64,000 nt of DNA, taken from positions 1,426,001 through 1,490,000 of the forward strand of contig NZ_CP071462.1 of assembly GCF_017352155.2 (NCBI RefSeq), given 5' to 3'. Below the pieces are notes generated by a model. It saw nothing but the letters and a program-made list of their open reading frames with translations. It was not told the DNA's origin and ran no database searches. Shown here one piece after another: positions 8,726 to 17,559 of this stretch. Both the position numbers and the translations under genes were made by a program. The stretch comes from Haloterrigena alkaliphila. Its GTDB lineage: Archaea; Halobacteriota; Halobacteria; Halobacteriales; Natrialbaceae. Within the stretch, counting starts at the first letter, position 1; every line of letters begins with the position of its first letter.

Positions 8726-9604
8726 ATGGATTCGATCGAGGAGAAACGCGTCTACGGCGACCGGGAGGGCGCCCTCGAGGTCTACGTCGCCAGTTCGATC
8801 GGCGTCGTCCGCGTCCGGGTCGCCGACGAGGCCGTCGGCGAGTTCGGCCTCTGTGACCGCTGTAACGCCCGCGACATCGCGGCGACCGAGGGGACCGTCG
8901 CGATCGCGACCGACGAGGACGTCCGCGTGCTGGACCTCGAGCGCGACCCCGACGCCGCCGGGACCGACGATGCGGCGTTCGCCGACACCGGATTCGGCCC
9001 CGCCGTCGCCGTCGGCGCTGACGAGTCGGGACTGATCGCCGCCGGCCCGGACGGCGACGTCGCTCGCCTCGAGTCGGCCGCCAGTTCGGACGGCGAGTGG
9101 ACCTTGCTGGAAAGCGACGGCGTCGCAACGGTCCGGGCGATCGACGGCGACCTCGTCGGCACCGACGGCGGCGTCTACCGCGTCCACGACGGCGCCCTCG
9201 ATCACGCCGGACTGACGGACGTGAGGGACGTCTCCGCGGCCGGCGTCCCGCTCGCCGCCACCGCCGAGGGCCTCTACAAACTCGGCAACGGCTGGATGGA
9301 GGCCCTCGAGGGCGGATTCGAGACGGTCGCCGCGGACCCGCGTAGCGAGCGCGGACGGCTGCGACGAGCGCACGCAGTGTCGGGGGAGACGGTCTACGCC
9401 TACGACGCCGACGGCGACCGGTGGGGCGAGCACGACCGCTCGAGCGCTGCCATCGTCGGAATCGGCTACGCCAGCACGGTCTACGCCGTCACCGAGCGGG
9501 GCCGATTCCTCTCGGCCACGCCGGACGACGGGACCGGCCCGTGGCGCTCCCAAACTCTCGGCGTCGGCGACGTGACCGGACTCGCGGTGCCCGCCGCCGA
9601 GTGA
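8726..9604 (+). CDS. HVO_0234-type beta-propeller protein
   Basis: A 292-residue acidic protein made of repeating short beta-strand blocks (for example GALEVYVASSIGVVRVRVAD, then GTVAIATDEDVRVLDLE). This fits a beta-propeller and the haloarchaeal family named after HVO_0234. A CDRCNARD motif near residue 40 could bind metal. There is no signal peptide, so it should be cytoplasmic. It sits 82 bases from the divergent glmM start, an arrangement I recall from other haloarchaea, which hints at a link to amino-sugar metabolism. No function is known. Confidence 0.8.
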   Translation: MDSIEEKRVYGDREGALEVYVASSIGVVRVRVADEAVGEFGLCDRCNARDIAATEGTVAIATDEDVRVLDLERDPDAAGTDDAAFADTGFGPAVAVGADESGLIAAGPDGDVARLESAASSDGEWTLLESDGVATVRAIDGDLVGTDGGVYRVHDGALDHAGLTDVRDVSAAGVPLAATAEGLYKLGNGWMEALEGGFETVAADPRSERGRLRRAHAVSGETVYAYDADGDRWGEHDRSSAAIVGIGYASTVYAVTERGRFLSATPDDGTGPWRSQTLGVGDVTGLAVPAAE

Positions 9605-9726
9605 GAGCGGTCGCGGCGAGTCGAGACGTCACCGTCAGCCGTGCGGTCACGGCGGCCGCGAGCACCGGGCCGCGAGCGCGATGTCTGACGAACGTTTAAC
9701 TACCGCGAATACTCTCTGTTTCTTAT

Positions 9727-10257
9727 ATGAGTGATCTACCTTCGAGCGATCTACCACGCCGCCGACTGCTGGCCGTCTCCGGCACCGCCCTCGCGGGGGG
9801 CCTCGCCGGCTGTTCGAGCGACGACGGAAACGGCAACGGCGACGACGGCGGAAACGGTGACGATGCGGAGAACGAGGACGAACCCGAGGAGACCGAGACC
9901 GAGAGCACGACGGACCTCGAGGGAACCATCCTCGGGGATATCACCGTCGACAACTCGAACGAGTCCGCCCGCACGGTCGACGTGCTCGTCGAGTTCGACC
10001 GCGAGATCGAGTCGTGGGAGACCGTGGACCTGGCGACCAACGAGGAGGCGACCCTCGAGCGCGAGTGGCCGACCGATCCGGGCAACTTCCGCGTGACGGC
10101 GCGCCTCGACAGCGAATCGCTGGTTCAGGTCACGCCGGCCAAGTGGAACGAACCGGACTGTCTCAACCTGCTGGTCCGAATCAACGGCGATGGAACGCTG
10201 ACGATCCACGGCAATACCGACGGCGGGCCGTGTGGCACCGGCGACGCAGACGCGTGA
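9727..10257 (+). CDS. Tat-exported lipoprotein, unknown function
   Basis: The N-terminus has a twin-arginine signal (PRRRLLAVSGTALAGG) ending in the lipobox LAGC, so the 176-residue product should be exported folded and lipid-anchored at Cys29 or so. An Asp/Glu/Asn/Gly-rich linker (about residues 30-60) leads to a single beta-sandwich-like domain of about 110 residues containing ITVDNSNESARTVDVLVEF. A late Cys pair (DCLNLL, GPCGTG) could form a disulfide. The TATA-like stretch TTCTTATA lies just upstream. The function is unknown. Confidence 0.85.
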   Translation: MSDLPSSDLPRRRLLAVSGTALAGGLAGCSSDDGNGNGDDGGNGDDAENEDEPEETETESTTDLEGTILGDITVDNSNESARTVDVLVEFDREIESWETVDLATNEEATLEREWPTDPGNFRVTARLDSESLVQVTPAKWNEPDCLNLLVRINGDGTLTIHGNTDGGPCGTGDADA

Positions 10258-10270
10258 TTTTCGGCGACCG

Positions 10271-10351
10271 GTGACGCTCCCGCGGTTCCGACGATCGGTG
10301 GCGCTCCTGCGGTCCCGACTATCGGGGACGCTCCCGCTGTCGATTCCTTCG
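10271..10351 (+). repeat. 27-bp tandem repeat, three copies
   Basis: Three degenerate 27-base units begin at 10271, 10298 and 10325. They share the pattern G-G/T-G-ACGCTCC-GC-GT and a central CCGAC-ATCG. They lie between the lipoprotein stop and the prs promoter and do not continue a coding frame of either gene. Confidence 0.6.
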
Positions 10352-10407
10352 ATCCCGAGTGCGATCGACGGCGAGAACGAACGGCGTCGACGACGAGAAC
10401 GAAAACG

Positions 10408-10416
10408 GGTTTAGCC
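10408..10416 (+). promoter_or_regulatory. TATA-like box of prs
   Basis: GGTTTAGCC lies about 27 bases before the prs ATG at 10437, the distance expected for a leaderless haloarchaeal transcript. Confidence 0.45.
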
Positions 10417-10436
10417 CCCGCGCTCTCCCCTCGAGT

Positions 10437-11291
10437 ATGACCACGATCGTCGGCGGCTCCGCCTCCCAGGCGCTGGCCGCCGCCCTCGCGGACGAACTCG
10501 AGGTATCGCTCGCCGCCGTCGAGTACGACCGGTTTCCCGACGGCGAACGGCTCGCGGCCGTCCCCGATTTCGACGACGACCGGGCCGTCGTCGTCGCCTC
10601 GACCGTCTCGAGCGACGCGCACCTCGAACTCCTCTTGCTACAAGACGCCGTCCGAGAAGCCGGCGCCGAGGAGGTCGTCACCGTCCTGCCGTACATGGGC
10701 TACGCCCGCCAGGACGAGGCCTTCGAGGCGGGCCACCCCGTCTCCGCCCGCGCCGTCGCCCGCGCCGTCTCGACCGGCGCCGACCGCGTGCTGACGGTCA
10801 ACCCTCACGAGGACGCCATCTGTGACTTCTTCGAGCCTACGGCGACGGCCGTCGACGCGGCCGGCCGACTGGCCGAGCCGTTGCCCGATGTCCTCGAGGA
10901 TCCGGTCTTCCTCTCGCCCGATGCGGGCGCGATCGCCCTCGCGGAGACGGTCCGGGACGCCTACGGCGACGGCGAGACGGACTACTTCGAGAAGACACGC
11001 CACTCCGGGACCGAGGTCGAGATCAGCCCCAGCGACGTCGACGTGGACGGCCGCGACGTCGTCGTCACCGACGACATCATCGCGACGGGGTCGACCATGA
11101 GCGAGGCCGTCGGCGTCCTCCGGGATCGCGGCGTCGGCCGGGTGTTCGTCACCTGCGTTCACCCGCTGCTCGCGCGCAACGCCGTCACGAAGCTCTCGAA
11201 CGCGGGCGTCGAGGCGATCTACGGCACCGATACGATCGAGCGCCAGTCGACGGCCGTTTCGGTCGCGCCGACGCTCGCGGAACGGCTCTGA
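10437..11291 (+). CDS. prs: ribose-phosphate diphosphokinase
   Basis: Prs makes PRPP from ribose 5-phosphate and ATP, the common precursor for histidine, nucleotides and salvage. The 284 residues show DRFPDGE near the N-terminus, the flexible-loop region YMGYARQDEAF, the NPHEDAICDFF segment and the PRPP-binding loop VVTDDIIATGSTM. The start at 10437 matches the conserved first strand (TTIVGGSAS); the longer frame upstream looks non-coding. The length is that of the shorter archaeal class. HisG (60566) and Upp (43234) in this window use its product. Confidence 0.94.
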   Translation: MTTIVGGSASQALAAALADELEVSLAAVEYDRFPDGERLAAVPDFDDDRAVVVASTVSSDAHLELLLLQDAVREAGAEEVVTVLPYMGYARQDEAFEAGHPVSARAVARAVSTGADRVLTVNPHEDAICDFFEPTATAVDAAGRLAEPLPDVLEDPVFLSPDAGAIALAETVRDAYGDGETDYFEKTRHSGTEVEISPSDVDVDGRDVVVTDDIIATGSTMSEAVGVLRDRGVGRVFVTCVHPLLARNAVTKLSNAGVEAIYGTDTIERQSTAVSVAPTLAERL

Positions 11292-11309
11292 TTTTCGGCT
11301 CGGGACGGT

Positions 11310-13469
11310 TCAGCGTCGGCGCCGCCGACCGACCGCTGCGATCGCGACGACGAGGCCGATCGCGACGGCCCCGGCGGCGACGCCGAACCCGGGCATCGAC
11401 TCGAGGTTCGACCCGATTCCGCCGACGCGGACCGTCGTCGACCGGTCGCTGACGCCGATCTCGTGCCTGCCGTCGCCCGCGAAGGATATCGTCGCCTCGA
11501 CGCTCCCGGTCTCGCCGGGTGCGAGCGCGATCGGTTCCGCGATCGTCGTCTCCTCGGCCGTCCGGATCCGGAGCGCGCCCGCGGCGGGGAACGGGTCGGC
11601 GGTCGCGACCGTCGCGGTGACCGTCACCGGGTCGCCGGGAGCGACGCTGTCGGGGGCGGCCTGCAGGTCGGTGACGGTCAGGCTCGGCGTCGATCGGACG
11701 AACACGGTCAGGCGGTCCGTTCCGACCCGGACGTCGTAGACGCCGGGATCGGTCGGCGTCCACGAGAGCACCGTCGTCGCGGTCGCGCCGGCCTCGAGGA
11801 CGCGTCGATCGGCGTCGACGATGTCGCCGTCGACCTGCAGGGACGCGTCGGCGGTGCCCGCGCGGTCGTCGTCGTTCGCCATCGCGACGGGGACCGCGAC
11901 CCGTTGGCCGACCGGCACGGCCAGGACGTCGCCCCGGCCGACGTCGGCGGCGGGACCCGCGAGGTCGTCGCGATCCCAGCGCTCCCACTCCTGCCCGGCG
12001 ACCTCGAGCGGCGCCGGGCCGAGGCCGTACTCGATCGCCGCCCGCGGCTGGTCGAACGCCGCGCGGTGTTCGAGTTGGCTCCACGCGTCGGGCGTCGCCG
12101 TCGTTCGCGTGTACGTCTCGGCGGCGTCCCGCACGCCCGTTCCGCCCATCTCCTCGAGCGCCGCGAGGAAATCGGCGGCCGTCACCCGGCTGTTCTGCGC
12201 GTTCAACTGCCGGAGGACGTCGTCCATGCGCCGGTCGCCGTCGGTCGCCGCTCGGAGTCGCCGATCGAGGTCGCCGTAGACCAGCGGCCCCTTGACGTAG
12301 TCGGTGTCGGGATCGCTCCACGTCGTCCGATCGGCGAGGGCGCCGTCGGCGTACGGCGAGCGCTCGCCGCGCTCGAGTTCGTCCCGGAACTCGGTGAACG
12401 AGATCCGCCCCTGCTCGTAGGCGAGCAGGGCGGCGTAGTACTCGGCGCCGCCCTCGACGAGCCACCGGGCGTCGCTCGCGACGTCGCGGTCGGCGAACCC
12501 CTGCCGGACGTGGACGTACTCGTGGAGCCAGACGTTCGACGCCTCGTCGAGCGGGGCGTCGGCGGCGACCCACGCGTCCGACTCGCCGTACTGGATGCCG
12601 CGGGGGCCCCAGTCGACGTCGGTCGGCGCGGCGACGAACAGCATCTCTTTCTCCCGCGACCCGACGTCGAGGCGCTCGTCCGCGTCGGCGATCGACTCGA
12701 GGATGTCGGCCGGTCGCTCCCGCAGGTCGGCGGCGTCGGGAACGGCCAGCGTGACCGTCCCTCCGTCGACGGCCCGCTCGTACTCGGTTACCGGGCCGAA
12801 GACGGCGATACTGGTGCCGGCGGCGCCGGGGCCGTCGACGGTGACCGTCCGTTCGATGCCGATCTCGACGGAGCTGTCCCGGCGAAAGGTGATCCCGACG
12901 TCGGGAACCTGTACGATGCCCCACTCGCCGGTGTCGACGAAGGTGTAGCCGCCGCCCCCGGCCGCGGCGTCGGTCATTGTCCCCGCCGCCGGGGACTCCT
13001 CACCGTCGCGGGCGCCATCGCCGCGCCGATCGGCGGGCATTCGGAACCGGATCGACGGCGCGTCGGTCTCCTCGGTCCACTTGTAGGTGCCTTTCTCGGT
13101 CGCCTCGAAGCCCATGGTCGACCGGACGTCGGCTTCGGAATCGAGTTCGATCTCGAGAGCCGACATCGGCTCCGGGATCTCGAAGGTCATCTCGGCCTCG
13201 AACTCGCCCGGTCGATCGGGGAGGTGGCGGAGTTCGGTCGTCCGGTGCATGACGTCGTCGGCGTCGGCCATCGTGGTCGAACCGCCGCGGGCGTCGGTCG
13301 AAATCGACGGCGACGGCGCGCTCACGGCGACTTCGCGGTCGGTCGTCACCGGAACGCCGGCGCCACCGCTGCCAGCGCCGACGACACCGGCCGGAACGGT
13401 TCCGATCAGCAGACAGACAGTCAGGAGAACGGCGAACCGGGATGTCACTACCCGTCTCTGTCGAGTCAA
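11310..13469 (-). CDS. surface gluzincin metallopeptidase with PGF-CTERM
   Basis: A 719-residue secreted protein. A Sec-type signal covers about residues 8-32. The middle holds the zinc motif HEYVH at 316-320 followed after exactly 18 residues by Glu339 in the WLVEGGAEYY stretch; this HEXXH-x18-E geometry defines the gluzincin (M1/M61-like) metallopeptidases. Beta-sandwich domains of CARDB type follow (about 500-680). The C-terminus SMPGFGVAAGAVAIGLVVAI plus RRRRR matches a PGF-CTERM sorting signal, cleaved and lipid-anchored by archaeosortase A. It probably digests protein or peptide at the cell surface. Substrate is unknown. It is convergent with prs, 18 bases away. Confidence 0.85.
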   Translation of the reverse strand: MTRQRRVVTSRFAVLLTVCLLIGTVPAGVVGAGSGGAGVPVTTDREVAVSAPSPSISTDARGGSTTMADADDVMHRTTELRHLPDRPGEFEAEMTFEIPEPMSALEIELDSEADVRSTMGFEATEKGTYKWTEETDAPSIRFRMPADRRGDGARDGEESPAAGTMTDAAAGGGGYTFVDTGEWGIVQVPDVGITFRRDSSVEIGIERTVTVDGPGAAGTSIAVFGPVTEYERAVDGGTVTLAVPDAADLRERPADILESIADADERLDVGSREKEMLFVAAPTDVDWGPRGIQYGESDAWVAADAPLDEASNVWLHEYVHVRQGFADRDVASDARWLVEGGAEYYAALLAYEQGRISFTEFRDELERGERSPYADGALADRTTWSDPDTDYVKGPLVYGDLDRRLRAATDGDRRMDDVLRQLNAQNSRVTAADFLAALEEMGGTGVRDAAETYTRTTATPDAWSQLEHRAAFDQPRAAIEYGLGPAPLEVAGQEWERWDRDDLAGPAADVGRGDVLAVPVGQRVAVPVAMANDDDRAGTADASLQVDGDIVDADRRVLEAGATATTVLSWTPTDPGVYDVRVGTDRLTVFVRSTPSLTVTDLQAAPDSVAPGDPVTVTATVATADPFPAAGALRIRTAEETTIAEPIALAPGETGSVEATISFAGDGRHEIGVSDRSTTVRVGGIGSNLESMPGFGVAAGAVAIGLVVAIAAVGRRRRR

Positions 13470-13556
13470 GAACTAAGACTTTTATGGCATTCTTAGTGTC
13501 ACTGAGAACAGATAGACACGCGAAGCGAAACGGTGATCGGGGGATCGCGGGTTGGA

Positions 13557-13646
13557 CTACGCCGACGCTTCAGCCGTCGCCAGCGGTTCGGTCCCGATCT
13601 CGGCATCCACCGTTTTCTCGTCGGGTTCTCTCCTGTGCTCGCGGTT
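13557..13646 (-). pseudogene. decayed copy of the ileS 3' tail
   Basis: Read on the minus strand, this stretch encodes HRREPDEKTVDAEIG and then TEPLATAEASA followed by TAG. The true ileS tail reads HRKEWDVEGVSMEIG, IEPLAAAEASD, stop. About 17 of 26 positions are identical. A TGA at 13647-13649 closes the frame upstream, so only the last 30 or so codons survive. It lies about 265 bases beyond the real ileS stop in the same orientation, which points to an old duplication or a displaced gene end. Confidence 0.65.
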
Positions 13647-13661
13647 TCACCGTTCGCATTC

Positions 13662-13906
13662 CGCGGCGCTACGCGCCGCGCATCCGCTCACCGCTCCGAA
13701 AAATCCGAACCAAAAAACGCCTCGTGCTGCTCACGGCTCACGTCGTTCACCGTCTGTTCACGGGCGCTGCGGGACGGCGAAGCCGTCCCGACAGTCGCGG
13801 CGCATAGCGCCGCGCTCTGCCCGTTCGCATGGTCCGCGGGACCTTCGATCCCGCGCTATTCGCTTCCGAGGGCTTCGCATTCGCTCAGCCCTCGCGCCGC
13901 TCGGCG
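13662..13906. repeat. cluster of six GC palindromes
   Basis: Six hairpin-forming palindromes are packed between the ileS-tail copy and ileS. CGCGGCGC/GCGCCGCG with a 3-base loop occurs twice (13662-13680 and 13796-13814). GGGACGGC/GCCGTCCC has a GAA loop (13771-13789). CGCGGGA/TCCCGCG is at 13835-13855, CGAGGGCT/AGCCCTCG at 13867-13894, and a short CGCCG/CGGCG at 13895-13906. No gene fits the stretch. Confidence 0.7.
13699..13717 (-). terminator. possible ileS terminator (two T runs)
   Basis: On the minus strand, runs of six (13712-13717) and five (13699-13703) T residues lie about 195 bases past the ileS stop, just after several GC palindromes. T-rich tracts are the usual archaeal termination signal. 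The long distance makes this tentative. Confidence 0.35.
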
Positions 13907-13910
13907 GCGA

Positions 13911-16900
13911 CTAGTCAGACGCCTCAGCAGCCGCGAGCGGTTCGATTCCGATCTCCATCGACACGCCCTCGACGTCCCACTCCTTGCGGTGACCCTCGCC
14001 CTCGAGCGATCCAATCTCGTCGGCGCGGACCTCCTCGCGGATGAGGTCCTCGCGCTCGGCGACCAGCGTGGCGACGCGGTCGTCGTCGATCGCGAGATCC
14101 AGCGCGATGCGTTCCTCGACGTCGAGATCGAGGTCCTTGCGCATCTCCTGGACGCGGCGGATGACCTCGCGGGCGTAGCCCTCGCTCTCGATGTCGTCGG
14201 TCAGCGAGGCGTCGACGTAGGCGACGCCGCGGTCGTCGCCGTCGAGGCCGAACGCGGTGCCCGCGACGCCCTCGGGGGTCTGCGTGACGAACGAGACCAT
14301 CTCCTCCGTGATGGATTCGTCGTCCTCGAGCACGTCGCCGACGCCGTCCTCGATGGCCTCGAGGCTCGACTCGTCGATCCGGGCCTCGTTGAGCGCGTTC
14401 ATGACCTGGCCGGCGCGGTCGCCGAAGGCCGGCCCGAGTTCGCTCATGTCGGCCTCGGCGCTGTACTGGAGTTCGCCCCAACGGTCGTCGGGCGAGACCA
14501 GTTCGATCTCGCGGGCGTTGAGCCGGTCCTCGAGCAGCGGGGTGTGGCGCTCGACGGCCTCGACGACGCGCTGGTCGTCGGCGGCGACGACGACCCGCGG
14601 GACGGGCCAGCGCAGTTTCCGACCGGCCTGCTGGCGGGCGTTCGCGCCGGCCTCCTCGATCGCTCGCAGGAAGGCGACGTCGTCCTCGAGTTGCTCGTCC
14701 TCCCAGTACTCGTCGACCGCGGGCCAGTCCTCCATGTGGACCGTCGGATGACCCTCGTCGCCGGTCAGCGTCCCGTAGATCTCCTCGCTGATGAACGGGG
14801 CGTAGGGCGCGAGCAGGGCGACGCTCTCCCGCAGGACGCGGTAGATCGTCGCGTACGCGGCCCGTTTGGAGCCGCTGTCCTCTTCGGCCCACATGCGCTC
14901 GCGGACCGCCTGCACGTAGAACCGGGAGACGTCCTCGACGACGAACTCGATCAGGGCGTCGAGCGCGCGGTCCTGCCGGCGGTCCTCGAAGTGGTCGGTC
15001 ATCTCGGCCTTCGTGGACTGGAGGCGGGCGAGCACCCACTCGTCGATGAGTTCGAGGTCGTCGTCGACGTCCTCGAGCGTCGTCTCCTGCGGGTCGAAGT
15101 CGTCCAGCCGCATGTACGGCAGCGGGAACCGGAAGACGTTCCACAGCGTCCGGAGGTGGTTCTCCATCGTCTGCATCCCGTCCCAGGAGAAGCGCATGTC
15201 GTCGCCCTGCGGGTTGTTCGAGAGCAGGAACATGCGCATGACGTCCCGGCCGTGGCGGTCGATGGCCTCGTGGGGGTCGATCAGGATGTCCTTGGACTTG
15301 CTCATCGCGCGGCCGTCGGGCATGAGCGCGTGGCCGTGCATGAGGACCTCCTTGTACGGGCTCTCGCCGAGCGCGGCGGTCCCCATTCCCAGCTGGGACC
15401 AGAACCAGCCCCGGGTCTGGTCGTGGGCCTCGAGGATGAAGTCGGCGGGCCAGAGTTCGTCGAACCGGCTGTCGTCCGCGGGGTAGTTCAGCGTCCCCCA
15501 CGTGGCGACGGAGGAGTCGAGCCAGACGTCGAAGACGTCGGGCACGCGCGTGTACGTGGTTCCATCCTCGGTGATGGTGAGATCGTCGACCGTGTCCTTG
15601 TGAAGGTCGACGGTTTCGGGATCGATCTCCTGATCGACGCGTTCGGCGAGTTCCTCGCGGTCGCCGACGACGATTCTGTCCTCGTCGTCGTCCCTCTCTT
15701 CCGGGGTCCAGACGGGTAGCGGGATGCCCCAGTAGCGCTGCCGGGAGACGTTCCAGTCGGGGGCCTCCTCGACGAAGTCCCGGAAGCGGTTGTCGCGGGC
15801 CCAGTCGGGGTGCCACTCGCTGTCCTCGATGTTCTCGAGGAGTTCGTCCTTCACGTCGGTGATCGTGATGAACCACTGGTCGGTGACGATCTGGAGGATG
15901 CCCGTGTCACAGCGCCAGCAGTGGCCGTAGCTGTGCTGGACGGTGCCCGAGGCGAGCAGCGCGCCGTTGTCCTCGAGGTCGGCCGTGATCTCGTCGTCGG
16001 CGTCCTTGACGAACTGCCCCTCGTACTTGCCCGCTTCTGCCGTATAGACGCCGTCGCCGCCGACCGGACAGAAGATCGGGAAGCCCAGTTCCCGGCCGCG
16101 CTCGAAGTCGACTTCACCGTGACCGGGTGCGGAGTGGACGAGGCCGGTGCCGTCGCCCTCAGTGTCGACGTAGTCGGCCGCATACACTTCGCGTGCGCCC
16201 TCGTGGTCGGGATGCTCGGGGACCTCCTCGGCGAGCGGGTGGTCGTAGGACCAGCCGAGCAGCTCGTCGCCGGTCAGCTCTTCGACGACCTCGTACTCCT
16301 CGTAGCGGCCCTCCCGCAGGACTTCCTCGTGTTTGGCCTCGGCGACGTACAGCAGTTCTTCCTCACCATCCTTCTCGGCGCGGACGCCGACGTAGTCACC
16401 CTCCTCGTCGACGGCGACGAAGGTGTTCGCCGGAATCGTCCACGGCGTCGTCGTCCAGATGACGATCGAGCCCTCGCGCTCGGCGAGGTCGAATTTGACG
16501 TAGATCGAGGGGTCCTCGACGTCCTCGTACTCGACCTCGTTGTTCGCGATGGCGGTCTCGCAGCGGGGACACTGCGAGATCGAGCGGTGGCCCTTCTCGA
16601 CTAAGCCGCGCTCGGCGGCCTTCTCGAAGCCCCACCAGGCGGCCTCCATGTACTCGGGGCTGACGGTCCGGTAGGGGTCGTCCCAGTCCATCCAGACGCC
16701 GAAGTCCTGGAAGTCCGCTTGCAGGCCCTCGAGTTGCTCGTCGGCGTAGTCCTTGCACTCCTGGATGAAGTTCTCCTCGCCGAACTCCTCGATGTCCTGC
16801 TTGTTTTCGAAGCCCAGCCGCTCCTCGACGCGGGTCTCGATGGGCAGGCCGTGCATGTCGTACCCCGGCCGGTCGGTGACGTCGTACCCCTGCATCCGGT

Positions 16901-17120
16901 GGAACCGGAGGTAGACGTCCTTCAGCGACTTGTTCCATGTGGTTCCCATGTGCGCCGAGCCGGACGTGTACGGCGGCCCGTCGACGAAGAAGTAGGATTC
17001 GCCGTCCGATCGGTGCTCGACCGTCTTTTCGTAGGCGTCGACGTCGTCCCAGTAGTCGAAGACCCGCCCCTCGAGGGCGTGGGGATCGTACTGGTCGTCG
17101 ACCTCGTCGAATCTGCTCAT
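13911..17120 (-). CDS. ileS: isoleucyl-tRNA synthetase
   Basis: IleRS charges tRNA-Ile. The full-length 1069-residue class I enzyme has the ATP-site HIGH-type motif as GSAHMGTTWNK near residue 50, a long editing (CP1) insertion, zinc-type cysteine pairs (SQCPRC near 165 and CWRCDTG near 400), and the KMSKS loop as AMSKSKD near residue 605. The C-terminal anticodon-binding domain is complete and ends EPLAAAEASD. The start at 17120 matches the conserved FDEVDDQYDP opening. A decayed duplicate of its tail lies downstream at 13557-13646. Confidence 0.97.
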   Translation of the reverse strand: MSRFDEVDDQYDPHALEGRVFDYWDDVDAYEKTVEHRSDGESYFFVDGPPYTSGSAHMGTTWNKSLKDVYLRFHRMQGYDVTDRPGYDMHGLPIETRVEERLGFENKQDIEEFGEENFIQECKDYADEQLEGLQADFQDFGVWMDWDDPYRTVSPEYMEAAWWGFEKAAERGLVEKGHRSISQCPRCETAIANNEVEYEDVEDPSIYVKFDLAEREGSIVIWTTTPWTIPANTFVAVDEEGDYVGVRAEKDGEEELLYVAEAKHEEVLREGRYEEYEVVEELTGDELLGWSYDHPLAEEVPEHPDHEGAREVYAADYVDTEGDGTGLVHSAPGHGEVDFERGRELGFPIFCPVGGDGVYTAEAGKYEGQFVKDADDEITADLEDNGALLASGTVQHSYGHCWRCDTGILQIVTDQWFITITDVKDELLENIEDSEWHPDWARDNRFRDFVEEAPDWNVSRQRYWGIPLPVWTPEERDDDEDRIVVGDREELAERVDQEIDPETVDLHKDTVDDLTITEDGTTYTRVPDVFDVWLDSSVATWGTLNYPADDSRFDELWPADFILEAHDQTRGWFWSQLGMGTAALGESPYKEVLMHGHALMPDGRAMSKSKDILIDPHEAIDRHGRDVMRMFLLSNNPQGDDMRFSWDGMQTMENHLRTLWNVFRFPLPYMRLDDFDPQETTLEDVDDDLELIDEWVLARLQSTKAEMTDHFEDRRQDRALDALIEFVVEDVSRFYVQAVRERMWAEEDSGSKRAAYATIYRVLRESVALLAPYAPFISEEIYGTLTGDEGHPTVHMEDWPAVDEYWEDEQLEDDVAFLRAIEEAGANARQQAGRKLRWPVPRVVVAADDQRVVEAVERHTPLLEDRLNAREIELVSPDDRWGELQYSAEADMSELGPAFGDRAGQVMNALNEARIDESSLEAIEDGVGDVLEDDESITEEMVSFVTQTPEGVAGTAFGLDGDDRGVAYVDASLTDDIESEGYAREVIRRVQEMRKDLDLDVEERIALDLAIDDDRVATLVAEREDLIREEVRADEIGSLEGEGHRKEWDVEGVSMEIGIEPLAAAEASD

Positions 17121-17224
17121 ACGGGTGCAATCTCACTCCGGGAGTAAAGGGGAATCGGTCCGCCGGGCGTCGCAACTGTCGACTCGAGGCGCCACGGGAG
17201 AACCAGCGGATTCGGAGCCGTCGG

Positions 17225-17464
17225 TTACTGTGCGACGGTGGCGAACTGCGCGAGGACCTTCCGGTAGCCGATGCTGTACGCGGCGTAGAGCATCACGCAG
17301 CCGATCGCGGCGAGCCACGCGCCCACCATCGCCTCGCCGGCGCCGAGGTGCTGGAGGCTCGCGTACTCGGCGGCGAGGCCGCCGGCGGTCAGGAGGCCGC
17401 CGGCGACCGCGTAGATAACGAGCGGGAGCAGTTCCGTGAGGAGTTCCGGGGTAGCCGATGCCAT
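17225..17464 (-). CDS. small two-helix membrane protein
   Basis: A 79-residue protein with two clear hydrophobic helices (LLPLVIYAVAGGLLTAGGLA and GAWLAAIGCVMLYAAYSIGY) and a short polar tail. Its hydrophobic, low-charge make-up and haloarchaeal codon bias support a real gene. It lies 104 bases downstream of the ileS start on the same strand. The function is unknown. Confidence 0.75.
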   Translation of the reverse strand: MASATPELLTELLPLVIYAVAGGLLTAGGLAAEYASLQHLGAGEAMVGAWLAAIGCVMLYAAYSIGYRKVLAQFATVAQ

Positions 17465-17559
17465 TGCCGGTTGAAAGCAACCGGGGGGAGGTAAACCTGT
17501 CCCCTCACGTCCGACGCGACGCCGAGCGACCTAACTCCCTCGAGGCCGTCCGGTCTCGT

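Noticed and set aside
13662-13906. rho-independent-style terminator set for ileS
   Set aside because: Most of the palindromes lack a following T-run and one is repeated exactly. A repeat family explains them better; only the T-runs at 13699-13717 are kept as a possible terminator.
13533-15719. 728-codon open frame antisense to ileS
   Set aside because: It is the complement of IleRS codons. Its make-up (Val/Asp/Leu/Arg-rich, no recognisable motif) follows from GC-rich third positions. ileS on the other strand has every motif.
17458-17559. N-terminal extension of the uracil-DNA glycosylase
   Set aside because: It overlaps the start of the divergent gene, and its residues look random. A start at GTG 17560 is more likely, though not proven.
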